64,000 bases of DNA from Bradyrhizobium sp. BR13661 (GCF_029892425.1 NZ_JARXWB010000001.1:558001-622000); one strand, 5' to 3'; shown: positions 28,094 through 38,394, counted from the stretch's first letter. Notes: generated from the sequence alone by a model not told the origin. Program-made: numbers and translations.

Positions 28094-31000
28094 GGGCTTC
28101 GCTCTCGGCACTGGACAGAATGCGAAGCAGGCCGGTCAGCGGCGCATGGAGCCCCTCCGGCCGGTGGGACAGCTCGTACTCTACCTCGTCGAACGCTTGA
28201 TCAAGCAGGAAAAACCTTAACATGCTTTCTGCCGAATGCTTGTCTTTCGGCCAAAGCCGACGGTCGGTCATGGCCTCGCGATAGGCGGACAGGAAGCTCC
28301 CCGTAGCATGCTCACGCCACTCGCCGAGCGCGGCCGCAAGCCGGCCGTGCTCGTCGCTGCCGCCCGAGAGCGCCCGGCTAAGCGCGGCGTTAACCGAAAG
28401 ATCAATCGAGCGGACCAGGCCGGCGACGTCGCGCGCGGCGGGCAGTTTGCGCCGCTTGTCGGCCAGTGGCAGCCGCGGATCGCCGTCGAAATCGATGATG
28501 AAGATGTCGTCCTTCACGATCAGAGTTTGCCCGAGGCGGAAGTCGCCATGATGACGGATGTTCAACCCGCCGATGTCGGATGGCAAGAGCGCATTGAGGT
28601 GGTTGGGCAGGGTCGCGCGCACTGCAGCTAGCCGGTCGATCAGCGGACGGTCGGCCTCGCGCAGGCCGTCCCTGATGTCAGCGAGGCGCTCGAACGCCCG
28701 CTCGGCGCGCGCCTTGAGGTCGGTCGTCCAGCGCTTGACGTGCGCGGGCCCGATCGTCTCAGGGGCAAGATCGGTGGATTTTGCGGCCGCGAGCGCCATG
28801 TGCAGCTCCGCGAGCCGCCGGCCGATCTGGGCCATGTAGTGCAGATAGAGCGCCTGCTCCTGGGTCCGCGGGTGCATCTCGCCCGGTGGGAGCACGCGCT
28901 GCTCATCGACATAGCGGTCGAGATAGCCTGTGGTGACGGCCCAGCCATCACCCTGGTTCTCGACATAGGCGTGCAAGACGCCGAGCGCGCTGCTGATGTT
29001 GCCCTCGACCAGCTCGACGCTGCCGAGCAGCGCCGGTGCGTGGGCAAAGCGTGCGACCTCGGTGAGATAATGGCCGATCTCGATCTCGGGACTGATGCCG
29101 CTTTGGAGCTGGCGATAGATCTTGGCGACATATTGGTTGTCGACCAGCGCGGTGCTGTTCGACTGCTCGACCGCACGGATCCGCGCGGGCTCCTTGACGG
29201 TGTAGTCGGCGAACAGGCTGGTCGGCTTGAACGCGAGCCGCAGGTTGTTCTCCTCTACCACAAGCTTCTGCGACAGGCCTCGCAGGAAAAGCCCGATGAA
29301 AATCTGGTCGGTGGCGACGTCGAGCAGTGTGCCTTCGCGTGCACCCTGGCGCACGGCCGCGAGCGCCTTCGGGTTGAAACGCTCACGGTCGAAGCGCACC
29401 CACTCGATCTGCATGGGCAGCACGTAGCGCGTCGTGACGTCGTCCCGCGTCGTCTCGAAGAACGCGATCCAGGGCCTGTTGTCGCCGATGTCGCTGAACG
29501 GCACCGCCGAGGTCAACGTGGCTTGAATATGCTTGGGATTGTGCTCGGGATACCAGCGTGTCCGCGACAGGAAGCCCGGCAGCACGTCGTGCTCGAACAC
29601 GCCGCGCTCGCGCGCCAGTGACACCCAGTTCGAATTGACCGGCACCACCAGAGTCTCGAATTCCGGCACCGCGCGCGGTGTCACCGGCTCGGACTTGTCG
29701 CGCTCCTGGAGCTGGAACCAGTAGAAGCCGTAGGGCCCCAGCGTGATCATGTAGGGCAGTTCGCCGATCGCCGGGAAGCGCGTGCGGCCGAGCATCTCCT
29801 GCGGGATGCGGTCCTTCCACGGCGTGAGGTCGAGCTCGGTCGCCTGTGCTGCGCGCGAGAGGTTGGCGACGCAGAGGATCACCTCGTCGCGATATTGCCG
29901 GACATAGGCCAGCACGGCGCGGTTGGCCGGGCGGATGAAGGTCATGGTGCCGCGGCCGAAGGCCAGCGTCGACTTGCGAACCGAGATCAGCCGCTTGGTG
30001 GCGCTGAGCAGCGACGACAGGCTGCGCGACTGCGCCTCCACATTGACCGCATCGTAACCGTAGACGGGGTCCATGATCGGCGGCGCGTAGAGCCGGGCGG
30101 GATCGGCGCGGGAGAAGCCACCGTTGCGGTCCGGGCTCCACTGCATCGGCGTGCGCACGCCATTGCGGTCGCCGAGATAGATGTTGTCGCCCATCCCGAT
30201 CTCGTCGCCGTAATAGATGATCGGCGTGCCGGGGAAGGACAGCAGCAGCGAGTTCATCAGCTCGATCTTGCGCCGGTCATTGTCCATCAGCGGCGCAAGC
30301 CGCCGGCGGATGCCGACATTGATGCGTGCGCGCGGATCGTTGGCGTAGGTGGTCCAGAGATAGTCGCGCTCGACGTCGGTGACCATCTCCAGCGTCAGCT
30401 CGTCATGGTTGCGCAGGAACAGCGCCCATTGGCAGCTCGCGGGGATATCAGGCGTCTGGCGCAGGATGTCGGTGATCGGGAAGCGGTCTTCCTGCGCGAT
30501 CGCCATGTAGATGCGCGGCATCAGCGGGAAATGGTAAGCCATGTGGCATTCGTCGCCGCGGCCGAAATATTCCTGCACATCCTCCGGCCATTGATTGGCT
30601 TCGGCCAGCAGCAGCTTTCCCTTGGAATAGGCATCGAGCTCCTGGCGCAGGCGCTTGATGATCGCATGCGTCTCCGGGAGGTTCTCGTTCGAGGTGCCCT
30701 CGCGCTCGCAGAGATAGGGGATGGCGTCGAGCCGGAAGCCATCGACACCGGCATCCAGCCAGCGCTTCATCACCTGGATGATGGCGCTGACGACACGTGG
30801 ATTGTCGAAATTGAGATCGGGCTGGTGCGAGAAGAAGCGATGCCAGTAGAACGCGCCGGCCTCGGGGTCCCAGGTCCAGTTCGACTTCTCGGTGTCGGTG
30901 AAGATGATCCGCGTGCCCTGGTATTTCTGGTCGGTGTCGCTCCAGACATACCAGTCGCGGGCGCTCGAGCCGGCCGGGCTGCGCCGCGCGCGCTTGAACC

Positions 31001-31379
31001 AATTGTGCTGGTCCGAGGTGTGGTTGACGACGAGCTCGGTGATGACGCGCAAGCCCCGCTTCTGCGCCTCCTGGATGAAGCGCTTGAAATCCTTCATCGT
31101 CCCGAAATCGGGATTGACCGCGCCGTAGTCGGCGATGTCGTAGCCGTCGTCGCGGCCCGGCGAGGGGTAGAACGGCAGCAGCCACAGCGCGGTGACACCG
31201 AGATCCTGCAGATAAGGCAGCTTCTCGGTCAGCCCCGCGAAATCCCCGATGCCGTCATTGTTGCTGTCGGCAAAGGCCTTGACGTGGAGCTGGTAGATGA
31301 TGGCGTCCTTGTACCAGAGCTCATCCACGACCTCGGCAGCCTCGGCCTTCTTGGTATCGACGGAAGACAAAACATTCAT
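28086..31379 (-). CDS. treS: Trehalose synthase fused to maltokinase (TreS-Mak)
   Basis: 1097 residues from ATG 31379. The N-terminal half (about 20-570) is GH13 trehalose synthase, which interconverts maltose and trehalose: nucleophile D218 in [12 protein letters not shown], acid E260 in [13 protein letters not shown], third Asp in [11 protein letters not shown]. The C-terminal half (about 600-1097) is a maltokinase of the aminoglycoside-phosphotransferase fold, with catalytic D946 in [11 protein letters not shown] and metal-binding [12 protein letters not shown]; it phosphorylates maltose to maltose 1-phosphate. The fusion thus channels trehalose to maltose to M1P, the GlgE substrate; glgE lies 10 bases upstream in the same operon. 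Fused TreS-Mak proteins are known in several phyla. Confidence 0.95.
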   Translation of the reverse strand: MNVLSSVDTKKAEAAEVVDELWYKDAIIYQLHVKAFADSNNDGIGDFAGLTEKLPYLQDLGVTALWLLPFYPSPGRDDGYDIADYGAVNPDFGTMKDFKRFIQEAQKRGLRVITELVVNHTSDQHNWFKRARRSPAGSSARDWYVWSDTDQKYQGTRIIFTDTEKSNWTWDPEAGAFYWHRFFSHQPDLNFDNPRVVSAIIQVMKRWLDAGVDGFRLDAIPYLCEREGTSNENLPETHAIIKRLRQELDAYSKGKLLLAEANQWPEDVQEYFGRGDECHMAYHFPLMPRIYMAIAQEDRFPITDILRQTPDIPASCQWALFLRNHDELTLEMVTDVERDYLWTTYANDPRARINVGIRRRLAPLMDNDRRKIELMNSLLLSFPGTPIIYYGDEIGMGDNIYLGDRNGVRTPMQWSPDRNGGFSRADPARLYAPPIMDPVYGYDAVNVEAQSRSLSSLLSATKRLISVRKSTLAFGRGTMTFIRPANRAVLAYVRQYRDEVILCVANLSRAAQATELDLTPWKDRIPQEMLGRTRFPAIGELPYMITLGPYGFYWFQLQERDKSEPVTPRAVPEFETLVVPVNSNWVSLARERGVFEHDVLPGFLSRTRWYPEHNPKHIQATLTSAVPFSDIGDNRPWIAFFETTRDDVTTRYVLPMQIEWVRFDRERFNPKALAAVRQGAREGTLLDVATDQIFIGLFLRGLSQKLVVEENNLRLAFKPTSLFADYTVKEPARIRAVEQSNSTALVDNQYVAKIYRQLQSGISPEIEIGHYLTEVARFAHAPALLGSVELVEGNISSALGVLHAYVENQGDGWAVTTGYLDRYVDEQRVLPPGEMHPRTQEQALYLHYMAQIGRRLAELHMALAAAKSTDLAPETIGPAHVKRWTTDLKARAERAFERLADIRDGLREADRPLIDRLAAVRATLPNHLNALLPSDIGGLNIRHHGDFRLGQTLIVKDDIFIIDFDGDPRLPLADKRRKLPAARDVAGLVRSIDLSVNAALSRALSGGSDEHGRLAAALGEWREHATGSFLSAYREAMTDRRLWPKDKHSAESMLRFFLLDQAFDEVEYELSHRPEGLHAPLTGLLRILSSAESEAHA

Positions 31380-31389
31380 GGCGTGATCC

Positions 31390-33336
31390 TTACGCCAGGC
31401 AGCGGAACAGCAGCGCCGGATCACGGTCGGGATCGATACGCAACTTGATCCCGCCCCATTCGATGCGGGACTGTTCGCCGGTCATGAGATTTTCGATTGT
31501 CGTGACGTGGCGGCGCTCGCCGTCGACGTCGATGGTGAGGTCGCTGAGCGGCAACCAGAACTCGCGCACATGGCGCGAGAGGGCGATGATCGCGACAACG
31601 AGGTTGGCCGGTTCAGCGGCTTCCTTGACGAAGGCTATGGTCTCGCCGTCGTCGATGGCGAGGAAGCGCAAATTGTTGGTCTGCTGGAGCGCCGAATTGT
31701 CGTTGCGGATGCGATTGAGCGCAGTGATGTAAGGTTTGATGTTGCCCGGCTTGTCCCAGTCGCGCTGCCGGATCCGGTATTTCTCGGAATCCTGATACTC
31801 TTCGTGGCCGGGGATGGCCTCGTGCTCGAGTAGCTCGAACCCGCTGTAGAGGCCGTAATTGCCCGACAGCGCTGCAGCCAGCGCGAGGCGCGACTTGAAC
31901 ATCCAGGGCTCGCCGCTCTGGAGATGGTAGGGCAGCAGGTCCGGCGTGTTGACGAAGAAATTCGCCCGATAGAAGTCCTGCTCGGGATAGCGCGTCAGCT
32001 CGCCCAGATATTGCTCCAGCTCCCACTTCCCTGTGCGCCAGGGGAAATAGCTGAAGGATTGCGTGAAGCCGAGCTTGGCGAGGCCCTTCATCGGCTTCGG
32101 CCGCGCAAACGTCTTGGAGAACAGGATCACCTCGGGATGCCGCTGGCGAATCTCGTGGATCAGCCACTCCCAGAACGGCAACGGCGCGGTGTCATGATTG
32201 TCGATCGCGAAGATGGTGACGCCGTGGTCGATCCAGAACAGCATGGCGTCGCGAAACGCATTCCACAGCCCCACGCGGTCGACCGAGGCGAAATCGGGGT
32301 TGACGATATCCGAATAGGGGCCATCCGCTGTCCGCACCGAACGGTCCGGCCGCCATTTGAACCATTCCGGATGCTGCGTGAGCCAGGGATGATCCGGCGA
32401 GCATTGCACGGCGAAATCGAGCGCGAGTTCGAGACCATATTCCAGGCAAGTCGCGACCAGAGCGCGGAAATCCTCGATGGTGCCGAGCTCGGGATGCAGG
32501 GCATCGTGCCCGCCCTCGGCCGAGCCGATCGCATAGGGCGAGCCGGGCTCCCCCTCATTGGCCACAGGCGCATTGTTGCGGCCCTTGCGGCGCGTCTTGC
32601 CGATCGGGTGGACCGGCGTGAAATACAGCACGTCAAAACCCATCGCGGCGATATCGGGCACGCGCGCGATGCAATCGCGTAGCGTGCCGTGCTGGCCGGC
32701 GATCTGGCTCTGGCTGCGCGGCATCATCTGATACCACGCACCGAAGCGCGCCTTGTCGCGGTCGATGACAAGCGGGAAGTTCGGCGAACGGGTCAGGTCA
32801 GGCCGCGCCTGGCTCTCGGCCATGGCCTCGCCGAGATCGGTTGCCAGCAGCGAGGTGACGTCGCCGTTCTGAAGATAGTCCTCGCATTGCCTGACGATGA
32901 TGGCCGCGGCGTCCTGTCCCGCACCATGCGCCTTGGTCAGCAAGCCTGCGCCCTCGATCGCATCGAGCGTGACGTCGCCGCCGGCAAGCTGCTTGCGCTC
33001 GAACCCGTGACGCCAGGTGGCGAATTCGTCGGTCCAGGCTTCGATGGCATAGACATATTGGCCCGGCTCGGTCGGCGTGAACGCGCCCGACCAGCGGTCA
33101 TCGCCATGGTGGGTCATGGGTTCGCGCCGCCATTCGCGGTCCTGCTCGCCGCGCCAGACCAGCGCGGCGCTGATGGTCGCATCGCCGTCGCGATAGATGT
33201 CGGCCCACACCTCGACCCGATCGCCCGCGATCCGCTTCACGGCGAAGCGGCCGCCATCGATCGAGGGATAGACGTCTTCGATCAGGAAAGCGCTGCCGGC
33301 AGCGGCACTCTCGACAGTTTGAATTGTCTTGTTCAC
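31390..33336 (-). CDS. glgE: GlgE-like maltosyltransferase homologue with changed catalytic residues
   Basis: 648 residues, normal GlgE length. GlgE uses maltose 1-phosphate to extend alpha-1,4-glucan. N-terminal domain about 20-120, barrel with [36 protein letters not shown], and the block [18 protein letters not shown] seen in all GlgE. The nucleophile is kept (D379 in [10 protein letters not shown]), and so is the later Asp in FFVNTPDLL. However, the general acid/base Glu of LAEAFTRP is Lys here (K408 in FSKTFARP, codon AAG), at the same 29-residue distance as D394/E423 in Streptomyces GlgE, and the Arg two residues before the nucleophile is Ala. It may be inactive as a transferase or have a new role. 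First gene of the operon. Confidence 0.85.
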   Translation of the reverse strand: MNKTIQTVESAAAGSAFLIEDVYPSIDGGRFAVKRIAGDRVEVWADIYRDGDATISAALVWRGEQDREWRREPMTHHGDDRWSGAFTPTEPGQYVYAIEAWTDEFATWRHGFERKQLAGGDVTLDAIEGAGLLTKAHGAGQDAAAIIVRQCEDYLQNGDVTSLLATDLGEAMAESQARPDLTRSPNFPLVIDRDKARFGAWYQMMPRSQSQIAGQHGTLRDCIARVPDIAAMGFDVLYFTPVHPIGKTRRKGRNNAPVANEGEPGSPYAIGSAEGGHDALHPELGTIEDFRALVATCLEYGLELALDFAVQCSPDHPWLTQHPEWFKWRPDRSVRTADGPYSDIVNPDFASVDRVGLWNAFRDAMLFWIDHGVTIFAIDNHDTAPLPFWEWLIHEIRQRHPEVILFSKTFARPKPMKGLAKLGFTQSFSYFPWRTGKWELEQYLGELTRYPEQDFYRANFFVNTPDLLPYHLQSGEPWMFKSRLALAAALSGNYGLYSGFELLEHEAIPGHEEYQDSEKYRIRQRDWDKPGNIKPYITALNRIRNDNSALQQTNNLRFLAIDDGETIAFVKEAAEPANLVVAIIALSRHVREFWLPLSDLTIDVDGERRHVTTIENLMTGEQSRIEWGGIKLRIDPDRDPALLFRCLA

Positions 33337-33407
33337 GGTGATGCCATTGACAAGAAAGCAGGGGCCCGTTTCCCTTGGCGGGAACCTACGCTTGGTACCT
33401 ATATAGA

Positions 33408-33432
33408 AAGCCGCTTGTGTGTCATTAGTTCC
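33408..33432 (-). promoter_or_regulatory. EcfG-like promoter for the glgE-treY operon
   Basis: On the minus strand, GGAAC (33432-33428), 18 bases, then TT (33409-33408), about 72-96 bases before the glgE ATG. It matches the rhizobial RpoE2 pattern GGAAC-N18-19-TT, although the two bases before TT (GC) are not the preferred CG. Confidence 0.4.
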
Positions 33433-33437
33433 GCCCC

Positions 33438-33463
33438 GGAACGGCAGGCGCCGTTCGCGAGTT
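33438..33463 (+). promoter_or_regulatory. EcfG-like promoter for malQ
   Basis: GGAAC (33438-33442), 17 bases, then AGTT (33460-33463); one mismatch to the EcfG -10 CGTT. The malQ ATG is 78 bases downstream. With the minus-strand element at 33408-33432 it forms a divergent pair whose -35 boxes are 5 bases apart. Confidence 0.4.
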
Positions 33464-33541
33464 AAACCTGACTAACGTCTTCCGCTGCCTCGTTAAAATC
33501 GATGACCCCGGCCTGATAATGGCCTGCAAGCTGCGTGCCGA

Positions 33542-35518
33542 ATGGATCTTTTAGCTCAAGCCCAAATCAAGGGCATTCAGTCCGAATTCACAGATGCCCT
33601 CGGCAAACTGCGGGTCACCTCGCCCGAGGCGCTCAAATCCATCCTCGACGCCCTGCCGGAGAAGCCGGTCTATCGCTTCGTCAGCGGGCCGGTCGTGGTT
33701 CGCGCTCTTGGCAATCCGCGCACGGAGCTTGCGGCCATCGGCACTGCGCCGCTGCAATGGAAAATCACCGGCAACGGCCAAATCAGCGAACCCAATGTGA
33801 TCGGGCAAGGCGAGACGCGCGAGCCTGTCATTGCCTGGCCCGCCGGCCTGCCGCTCGGCTATCACCGGCTGACGCTGACCGACGCTGAAGGCGCGACGGA
33901 AGAAGTGCCGATGATCGTGGCACCCGAGCGCGCTTTTGGCGGTGATTTCGACCGCGGCTGGCTGCTGGCCGTACAGCTCTACAGCGTCCGCTCCGACCGC
34001 AATTGGGGCATCGGCGATTTCACAGACTTGGCTGGCCTCGTCCGGCTCGCCAAGCAACTCGGCGCCGATGGCGTCGGGCTCAATCCGCTGCATGTGCTGT
34101 TCGACAATCATCCGGCCGATTGCAGCCCGTATTCGCCGAACAGCCGGCTGTTTCTCAACCCACTCTATATCGACGTCGAGGCGATCCCGGAATTTTCCGC
34201 CGACCTCATCCCTGACGCGGCCGCGACTGCTGCGCGGCTGCGCGAAGGCGATCGCGTTCCCTATGCCGATATGGCGGCGCTAAAGTGGCTGGGCCTTCGC
34301 GCCGCCTTTGACAGTTTTGTGAAGACCGCGACCGGTGTCCGCCGCAACCAGTTCGATGCCTTCCGCGCCGACCGAGGGCCGCTGTTGTCGCGCTTTGCCT
34401 GCTTCGAGGTGCTGCGCCATCGCTTCGTGTCGCCGTGGTGGGAATGGCCGCTGGAATGGCAGCAGCCGGATGATTCGAAATGCTCCGCGCTGCGCAACGG
34501 TCCTGACAAGCACGAGGTCGAGTTCGTCGAATTCGTGCAATGGACGGCGGACAGCCAGCTGCACGCGGCCAAGGAGCTCTCCGCCGAGCTCGGCATGCGC
34601 GTCGGGCTCTATCTCGACGTCGCTGTCGGCGTGCAGTCCAATGGTTTTGATGCCTGGAACGAGCAGGCGGCGATCTCGCGCCATCTCGCAGTCGGCGCGC
34701 CGCCCGACGTGCTCAACACCGTCGGGCAGGATTGGGGCCTCGCCGGCTTCAACGCAGGTGGCCTGGAGGCGCAATCCTTCGTGCCGTTCGCCGACATGGT
34801 GGCCGCCTCTATGCGGCACGCCGGCGCCATCAGGCTCGATCACGTGCTGGGGCTGAAGCGGCTTTATCTCGTGCCGCGCGGCTTCAAGCCCGACAACGGC
34901 GCCTATGTGCAGATGCCGCTTGAGGCGCTGCTCGCCGCGGTCGTGCGCGAGAGCGTCACCCATAAATGCATCGTGATCGGCGAAGACCTTGGCACCGTGC
35001 CGGAGGGTTTTCGCGAGACCATGCAGGATTTCGGCATCTGGTCCTATCTCGTCATGATGTTCGAGCGCGACGATGCCGGCCATTTCCGCAACATCGACCA
35101 TTACCGGCCGAACGCGCTGGTGACGTTGAACACGCACGATCTCTGCACCTATGCGGGCTGGCGCTCCTTCAGCGATCTCAGGATGAAGCTGTCGCTCGGG
35201 CTCGACCCCGGCGAGAACGAGCAGGCGCGCTGGGATGCGCTCGGCGCGCTCGACCAGATCCTGCGCCAGAACGGCATCAACGCCAACGATCTCTATTCGG
35301 TGCTCACCTTCCTGTCGCGCACGCCGTCGCGGCTGCTTGCGGTATCGATGGAAGATCTGCTCGGCGTGATCGACCAGCCGAACATTCCCGGCACGATCGA
35401 CGAGCATCCGAACTGGCGCCAACGCCTGCCTGTCACGCTCGACAGGATCATCGAAAAGGTCGATCTCGCGGCTTTGAAAGCCGCGACGCGGGAACGTTCG
35501 CTGGTCAGCGGGAGTTAA
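33542..35518 (+). CDS. malQ: 4-alpha-glucanotransferase MalQ (amylomaltase)
   Basis: 658 residues, GH77. It transfers malto-oligosaccharide segments between chains and releases glucose, feeding short chains back into the glycogen/trehalose network. A beta-rich N-terminal extension of about 140 residues precedes the barrel, as in E. coli-type MalQ. Barrel motifs: QLYSVRSDRNWGIGDFTDL, CSPYSPNSRLFLNPLYID, nucleophile D433 in IRLDHVLGLKRLY, acid E481 in VIGEDLGTVPEGFRE and Asp in TLNTHDLCTYAGW. Divergent from the glgE operon with 205 bases between starts. The GH15 gene follows 32 bases later. Confidence 0.95.
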   Translation: MDLLAQAQIKGIQSEFTDALGKLRVTSPEALKSILDALPEKPVYRFVSGPVVVRALGNPRTELAAIGTAPLQWKITGNGQISEPNVIGQGETREPVIAWPAGLPLGYHRLTLTDAEGATEEVPMIVAPERAFGGDFDRGWLLAVQLYSVRSDRNWGIGDFTDLAGLVRLAKQLGADGVGLNPLHVLFDNHPADCSPYSPNSRLFLNPLYIDVEAIPEFSADLIPDAAATAARLREGDRVPYADMAALKWLGLRAAFDSFVKTATGVRRNQFDAFRADRGPLLSRFACFEVLRHRFVSPWWEWPLEWQQPDDSKCSALRNGPDKHEVEFVEFVQWTADSQLHAAKELSAELGMRVGLYLDVAVGVQSNGFDAWNEQAAISRHLAVGAPPDVLNTVGQDWGLAGFNAGGLEAQSFVPFADMVAASMRHAGAIRLDHVLGLKRLYLVPRGFKPDNGAYVQMPLEALLAAVVRESVTHKCIVIGEDLGTVPEGFRETMQDFGIWSYLVMMFERDDAGHFRNIDHYRPNALVTLNTHDLCTYAGWRSFSDLRMKLSLGLDPGENEQARWDALGALDQILRQNGINANDLYSVLTFLSRTPSRLLAVSMEDLLGVIDQPNIPGTIDEHPNWRQRLPVTLDRIIEKVDLAALKAATRERSLVSGS

Positions 35519-35550
35519 TCAGCCGGGGGTATTCCAAGGCTCGCACGGCA

Positions 35551-37353
35551 TTGTCAGAGAAGATCGAGGACTATGCGTTGATCGGCGACTGCGAGACCGC
35601 AGCGCTGGTCGGGCGCAACGGCTCGATCGACTGGCTGTGCTGGCCGGCCTTCGATTCCGACGCCTGCTTTGCTGCTCTTCTTGGCACGAACAAGAACGGC
35701 CGCTGGCTGGTCGCGCCGAGCGAGGACGTTACCGGCATCTCACGCCGCTATCTCGGCGACACCCTCATTCTCGAAACGCGTTTTGAGACCGCGAACGGAA
35801 TCGTCGCGCTGATCGACTTCATGCCGCCGCGCGGCAAAGCCTCCGACATCGTGCGACTGGTGCGCGGCATCGGCGGCACGGTGAGGATGCGGATGGAACT
35901 CGTCATTCGCTTCGGCTTCGGCGTCGACATTCCCTGGGTGCGACGGATCGACCATTCGCTGCTGGCGGTCGCCGGCCAGGACATGACGGTGCTGCGCACG
36001 CCGATCGAAACGCGCGGCGAGGATCTGACCACGATTGCCGAGTTCGAGGTGAAGGCCGGCGAGACCGTGCCGTTCGTGCTCACCTACGGCCCTTCGCATC
36101 TCGATCCGCCCGAGCCGATCGACCCTGATATCGCGCTGCAGGAGACCGAAAAATTCTGGAGCGAGTGGAGCGACCGCTGCGATCGCGAGGGCGACTACCA
36201 CGATCTCGTCATGCGCTCGCTGATCACGCTGAAGGCGCTGACCTTCGGCCCCACTGGCGGCATCGTTGCCGCGCCGACCACGTCCTTGCCGGAAAAGCTC
36301 GGCGGTACCAGGAATTGGGACTACCGCTTCTGCTGGCTGCGCGATGCCACCTTTACGCTGCTGGCGCTGATGAACTCGGGCTACACCGAGGAGGCCTCCG
36401 CCTGGCACAATTGGCTCTTGCGCGCGGCTGCGGGCTCGCCCGCCAACATGCAGATCATGTACGGCATCTGGGGCCAGCGGCGGCTGCTGGAATGGGAGGC
36501 AGGGTGGCTCGACGGCTATGAGGGTGCGCGGCCCGTGCGCGTCGGCAATGCCGCGCATGCGCAGCTTCAGCTCGACGTCTATGGCGAACTGATCGACGCC
36601 TTCCACCAGTCACGCATGGCCAGGCTCAAGCTCGACGATGAGGCGACCTGGGCGCTGGAATGCGCCGTGCTCCAGCATCTCGCCGAGGTCTGGGACCAGC
36701 CCGATCATGGCATCTGGGAGCGGCGTGGCGAGCCCAGGCACTACGTCTTCTCCAAGGTGATGACCTGGGTCGCCTTCGACCGCGCCATCAAGAGCGCCGA
36801 GACGTTTGGCTTCAAGGCGCCGCTATTGCACTGGCGCGCCTTGCGCGAAGCCATTCATCGCGATGTCTGCAACAGGGGCTTCGACGCCGAGGAGGGGGCC
36901 TTCGTCGAATCCTATGGCTCGAAAATGTGCGATGCCAGCCTCTTGCTGTTGCCGGCGGTCGGCTTCCTGCCGGCCGACGACCCGCGCATCCGCGGCACTA
37001 TCGCAGCGGTCGAAAGACACATGATGCGCGACGGCTTTGTGCTCCGACGCGATCCGCGCGAGGCGTCCGAGGAGATCCAGCCGATCGAGGGCGCGTTCCT
37101 GGCCTGCACGCTGTGGCTTGCCGACGCCCACGTCCTGGCAGGCGATCTCGACCGGGCGCAGGTGTTGTTCGATCGCATCGCCGCGCTCGCGAACGATGTC
37201 GGGCTGCTGGCCGAGGAATATGATTCCATCGCGCGCCGGCAGACCGGCAACTTCCCGCAGGCGCTGACCCACATTGCGCTGATCAACACCGCGCATAATC
37301 TCTCGGCGGCGAGGCACGCCAGCGACAAGCCGGCGATGCAGCGGTCGAAGTGA
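35551..37353 (+). CDS. Glycoside hydrolase family 15 protein (glucoamylase or trehalase type)
   Basis: 600 residues from a TTG start (MSEKIEDYALIGDCETAALV), with AAGG about 11 bases upstream; no ATG or GTG is available near the conserved N-terminus. N-terminal beta domain (about 10-225), then an (alpha/alpha)6 barrel with NWDYRFCWLRDATFTLLAL (255 on), PVRVGNAAHAQLQLDVYGEL, general-acid E390 in GIWERRGEPRHYVFSKVMTW and general-base E513 in PIEGAFLACTLWLADA. It removes single glucose units by inversion. Bacterial GH15 enzymes of this layout include both glucoamylases and trehalases; beside trehalose synthesis genes both are plausible. No signal peptide, so cytosolic. Confidence 0.88.
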   Translation: MSEKIEDYALIGDCETAALVGRNGSIDWLCWPAFDSDACFAALLGTNKNGRWLVAPSEDVTGISRRYLGDTLILETRFETANGIVALIDFMPPRGKASDIVRLVRGIGGTVRMRMELVIRFGFGVDIPWVRRIDHSLLAVAGQDMTVLRTPIETRGEDLTTIAEFEVKAGETVPFVLTYGPSHLDPPEPIDPDIALQETEKFWSEWSDRCDREGDYHDLVMRSLITLKALTFGPTGGIVAAPTTSLPEKLGGTRNWDYRFCWLRDATFTLLALMNSGYTEEASAWHNWLLRAAAGSPANMQIMYGIWGQRRLLEWEAGWLDGYEGARPVRVGNAAHAQLQLDVYGELIDAFHQSRMARLKLDDEATWALECAVLQHLAEVWDQPDHGIWERRGEPRHYVFSKVMTWVAFDRAIKSAETFGFKAPLLHWRALREAIHRDVCNRGFDAEEGAFVESYGSKMCDASLLLLPAVGFLPADDPRIRGTIAAVERHMMRDGFVLRRDPREASEEIQPIEGAFLACTLWLADAHVLAGDLDRAQVLFDRIAALANDVGLLAEEYDSIARRQTGNFPQALTHIALINTAHNLSAARHASDKPAMQRSK

Positions 37354-37396
37354 GGGAGTGGCGTGTCCCAGATTTCGGCCTGCAGCACCGCTCTCT

Positions 37397-37549
37397 CCGT
37401 TCCCTCCCCCCTTGTGGGGGAGGGGCAGGGAGGGGGGTGCCACACGGGGACTCTCTCCGTCGCGCACCCAGCCTTGGTGCATCATCGACAACACCTTTTC
37501 CTGGGCTACCCCTCTCCCTAACCCTCCCCCACAAGGGGGGAGGGAACAG
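37397..37549. repeat. Composite intergenic element: two inverted copies of a G/C-run palindrome
   Basis: CCCTCCCCCCTTGTGGGGG (from 37402) and its reverse complement CCCTCCCCCACAAGGGGGG (from 37522) are each self-pairing, and about 40 bases around them also match in inverted order, enclosing about 65 bases. It lies between the convergent GH15 and HAD genes, where it may end transcription from both sides. A structurally similar element is at 51162-51300. Confidence 0.75.
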
Positions 37550-37581
37550 ACCGTTGTTGCGGAGGCAGCGGGGGCCGAACC

Positions 37582-38394
37582 TCACCCCACCCCGTTCCGC
37601 TTCAGGATCATCTCCATCGCCTCGGCAAACCCGTCCTGCTCGTTGGTCGCGGTGACGTTGGTGGCCTGGTCCTTGACGCTGTCGGTGGCGTTGCCCATGG
37701 CGATCGAGGTGCCGCTGACGCGGAACATCGCGAGGTCGTTCTGCATGTCGCCGATGGTAGCGACCGCATCCAGGGAAACGTCGAGGCGCTTGGCCATCGC
37801 CTGCACGAAAGTGCCCTTGTCGAAGCCGGGCGGAGTGATGTCGAGATAATAGGTCTGCGAGCGGACCGCGGTGGCCTCGTTGCCGAGGGCCTGCTGCATG
37901 GCCTTCTCGCAGGCCTCGAGACCCGCCGCATCGGCGCTGGCGCCGACGATCTTGCAGGCGCCGGCGAGATACGGCGTAAAGTCCGTCACCATGGTGGGAT
38001 CGGAGCGGATCGTGTGCTGCTCATGCGCGACGTATTTGCCGCTTGCGTTGTCGATCAGCCATTTGTCGGTGGTGAAGAGCCAGATGTCGGCGCCGAACTC
38101 GCGGAGGATCTGCAGGCTGCGCTCGACCGCGCTTTTCGGGATCAGATGCTGCTCGACCGGATTCATCTCGGGATCGACGATCGAGGAGCCGTTGAACGGG
38201 CCGACCGGCAGCCACAGCGCCAACGGCTCGGTCAGGAAGCGCATGCCGATCGCCGGGCGGCTGGAGGTGATGGTGAAGCCGATGCCGGCCTGGTGCAGAC
38301 GCTGCACCGCCGACCGCGCGCGGTCGGTCAGCGTCTTGTCCTTGGTGAGCAGGGTGCCGTCGACGTCGGAGACCACGAGTGAGATTTTCGTCAT
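37582..38394 (-). CDS. HAD-superfamily (Cof-type) phosphatase
   Basis: 270 residues. Motif I VVSDVDGTLLTKD at residues 7-19 gives the nucleophile and acid Asp pair, motif II FTITSSRP supplies Ser, the conserved Lys is in GFDKGTFVQAMAK and motif IV is TIGDMQNDLAMF; the cap is of the C2B (Cof) type. Such enzymes dephosphorylate sugar phosphates or flavin/PLP phosphates; the pentose-phosphate neighbours suggest a sugar phosphate, but this is inference. Last gene of the tal-pgi/gnd/zwf/pgl/gntK operon, 25 bases after gntK. Confidence 0.9.
   Translation of the reverse strand: MTKISLVVSDVDGTLLTKDKTLTDRARSAVQRLHQAGIGFTITSSRPAIGMRFLTEPLALWLPVGPFNGSSIVDPEMNPVEQHLIPKSAVERSLQILREFGADIWLFTTDKWLIDNASGKYVAHEQHTIRSDPTMVTDFTPYLAGACKIVGASADAAGLEACEKAMQQALGNEATAVRSQTYYLDITPPGFDKGTFVQAMAKRLDVSLDAVATIGDMQNDLAMFRVSGTSIAMGNATDSVKDQATNVTATNEQDGFAEAMEMILKRNGVG

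Noticed and set aside
33381..33385. A further GGAAC in the glgE-malQ region
   Set aside because: No TT at the needed spacing downstream on the plus strand.
37397..37549. Repeat considered as a CRISPR array
   Set aside because: Only two copies, in inverted orientation and self-complementary, with no regular spacers.
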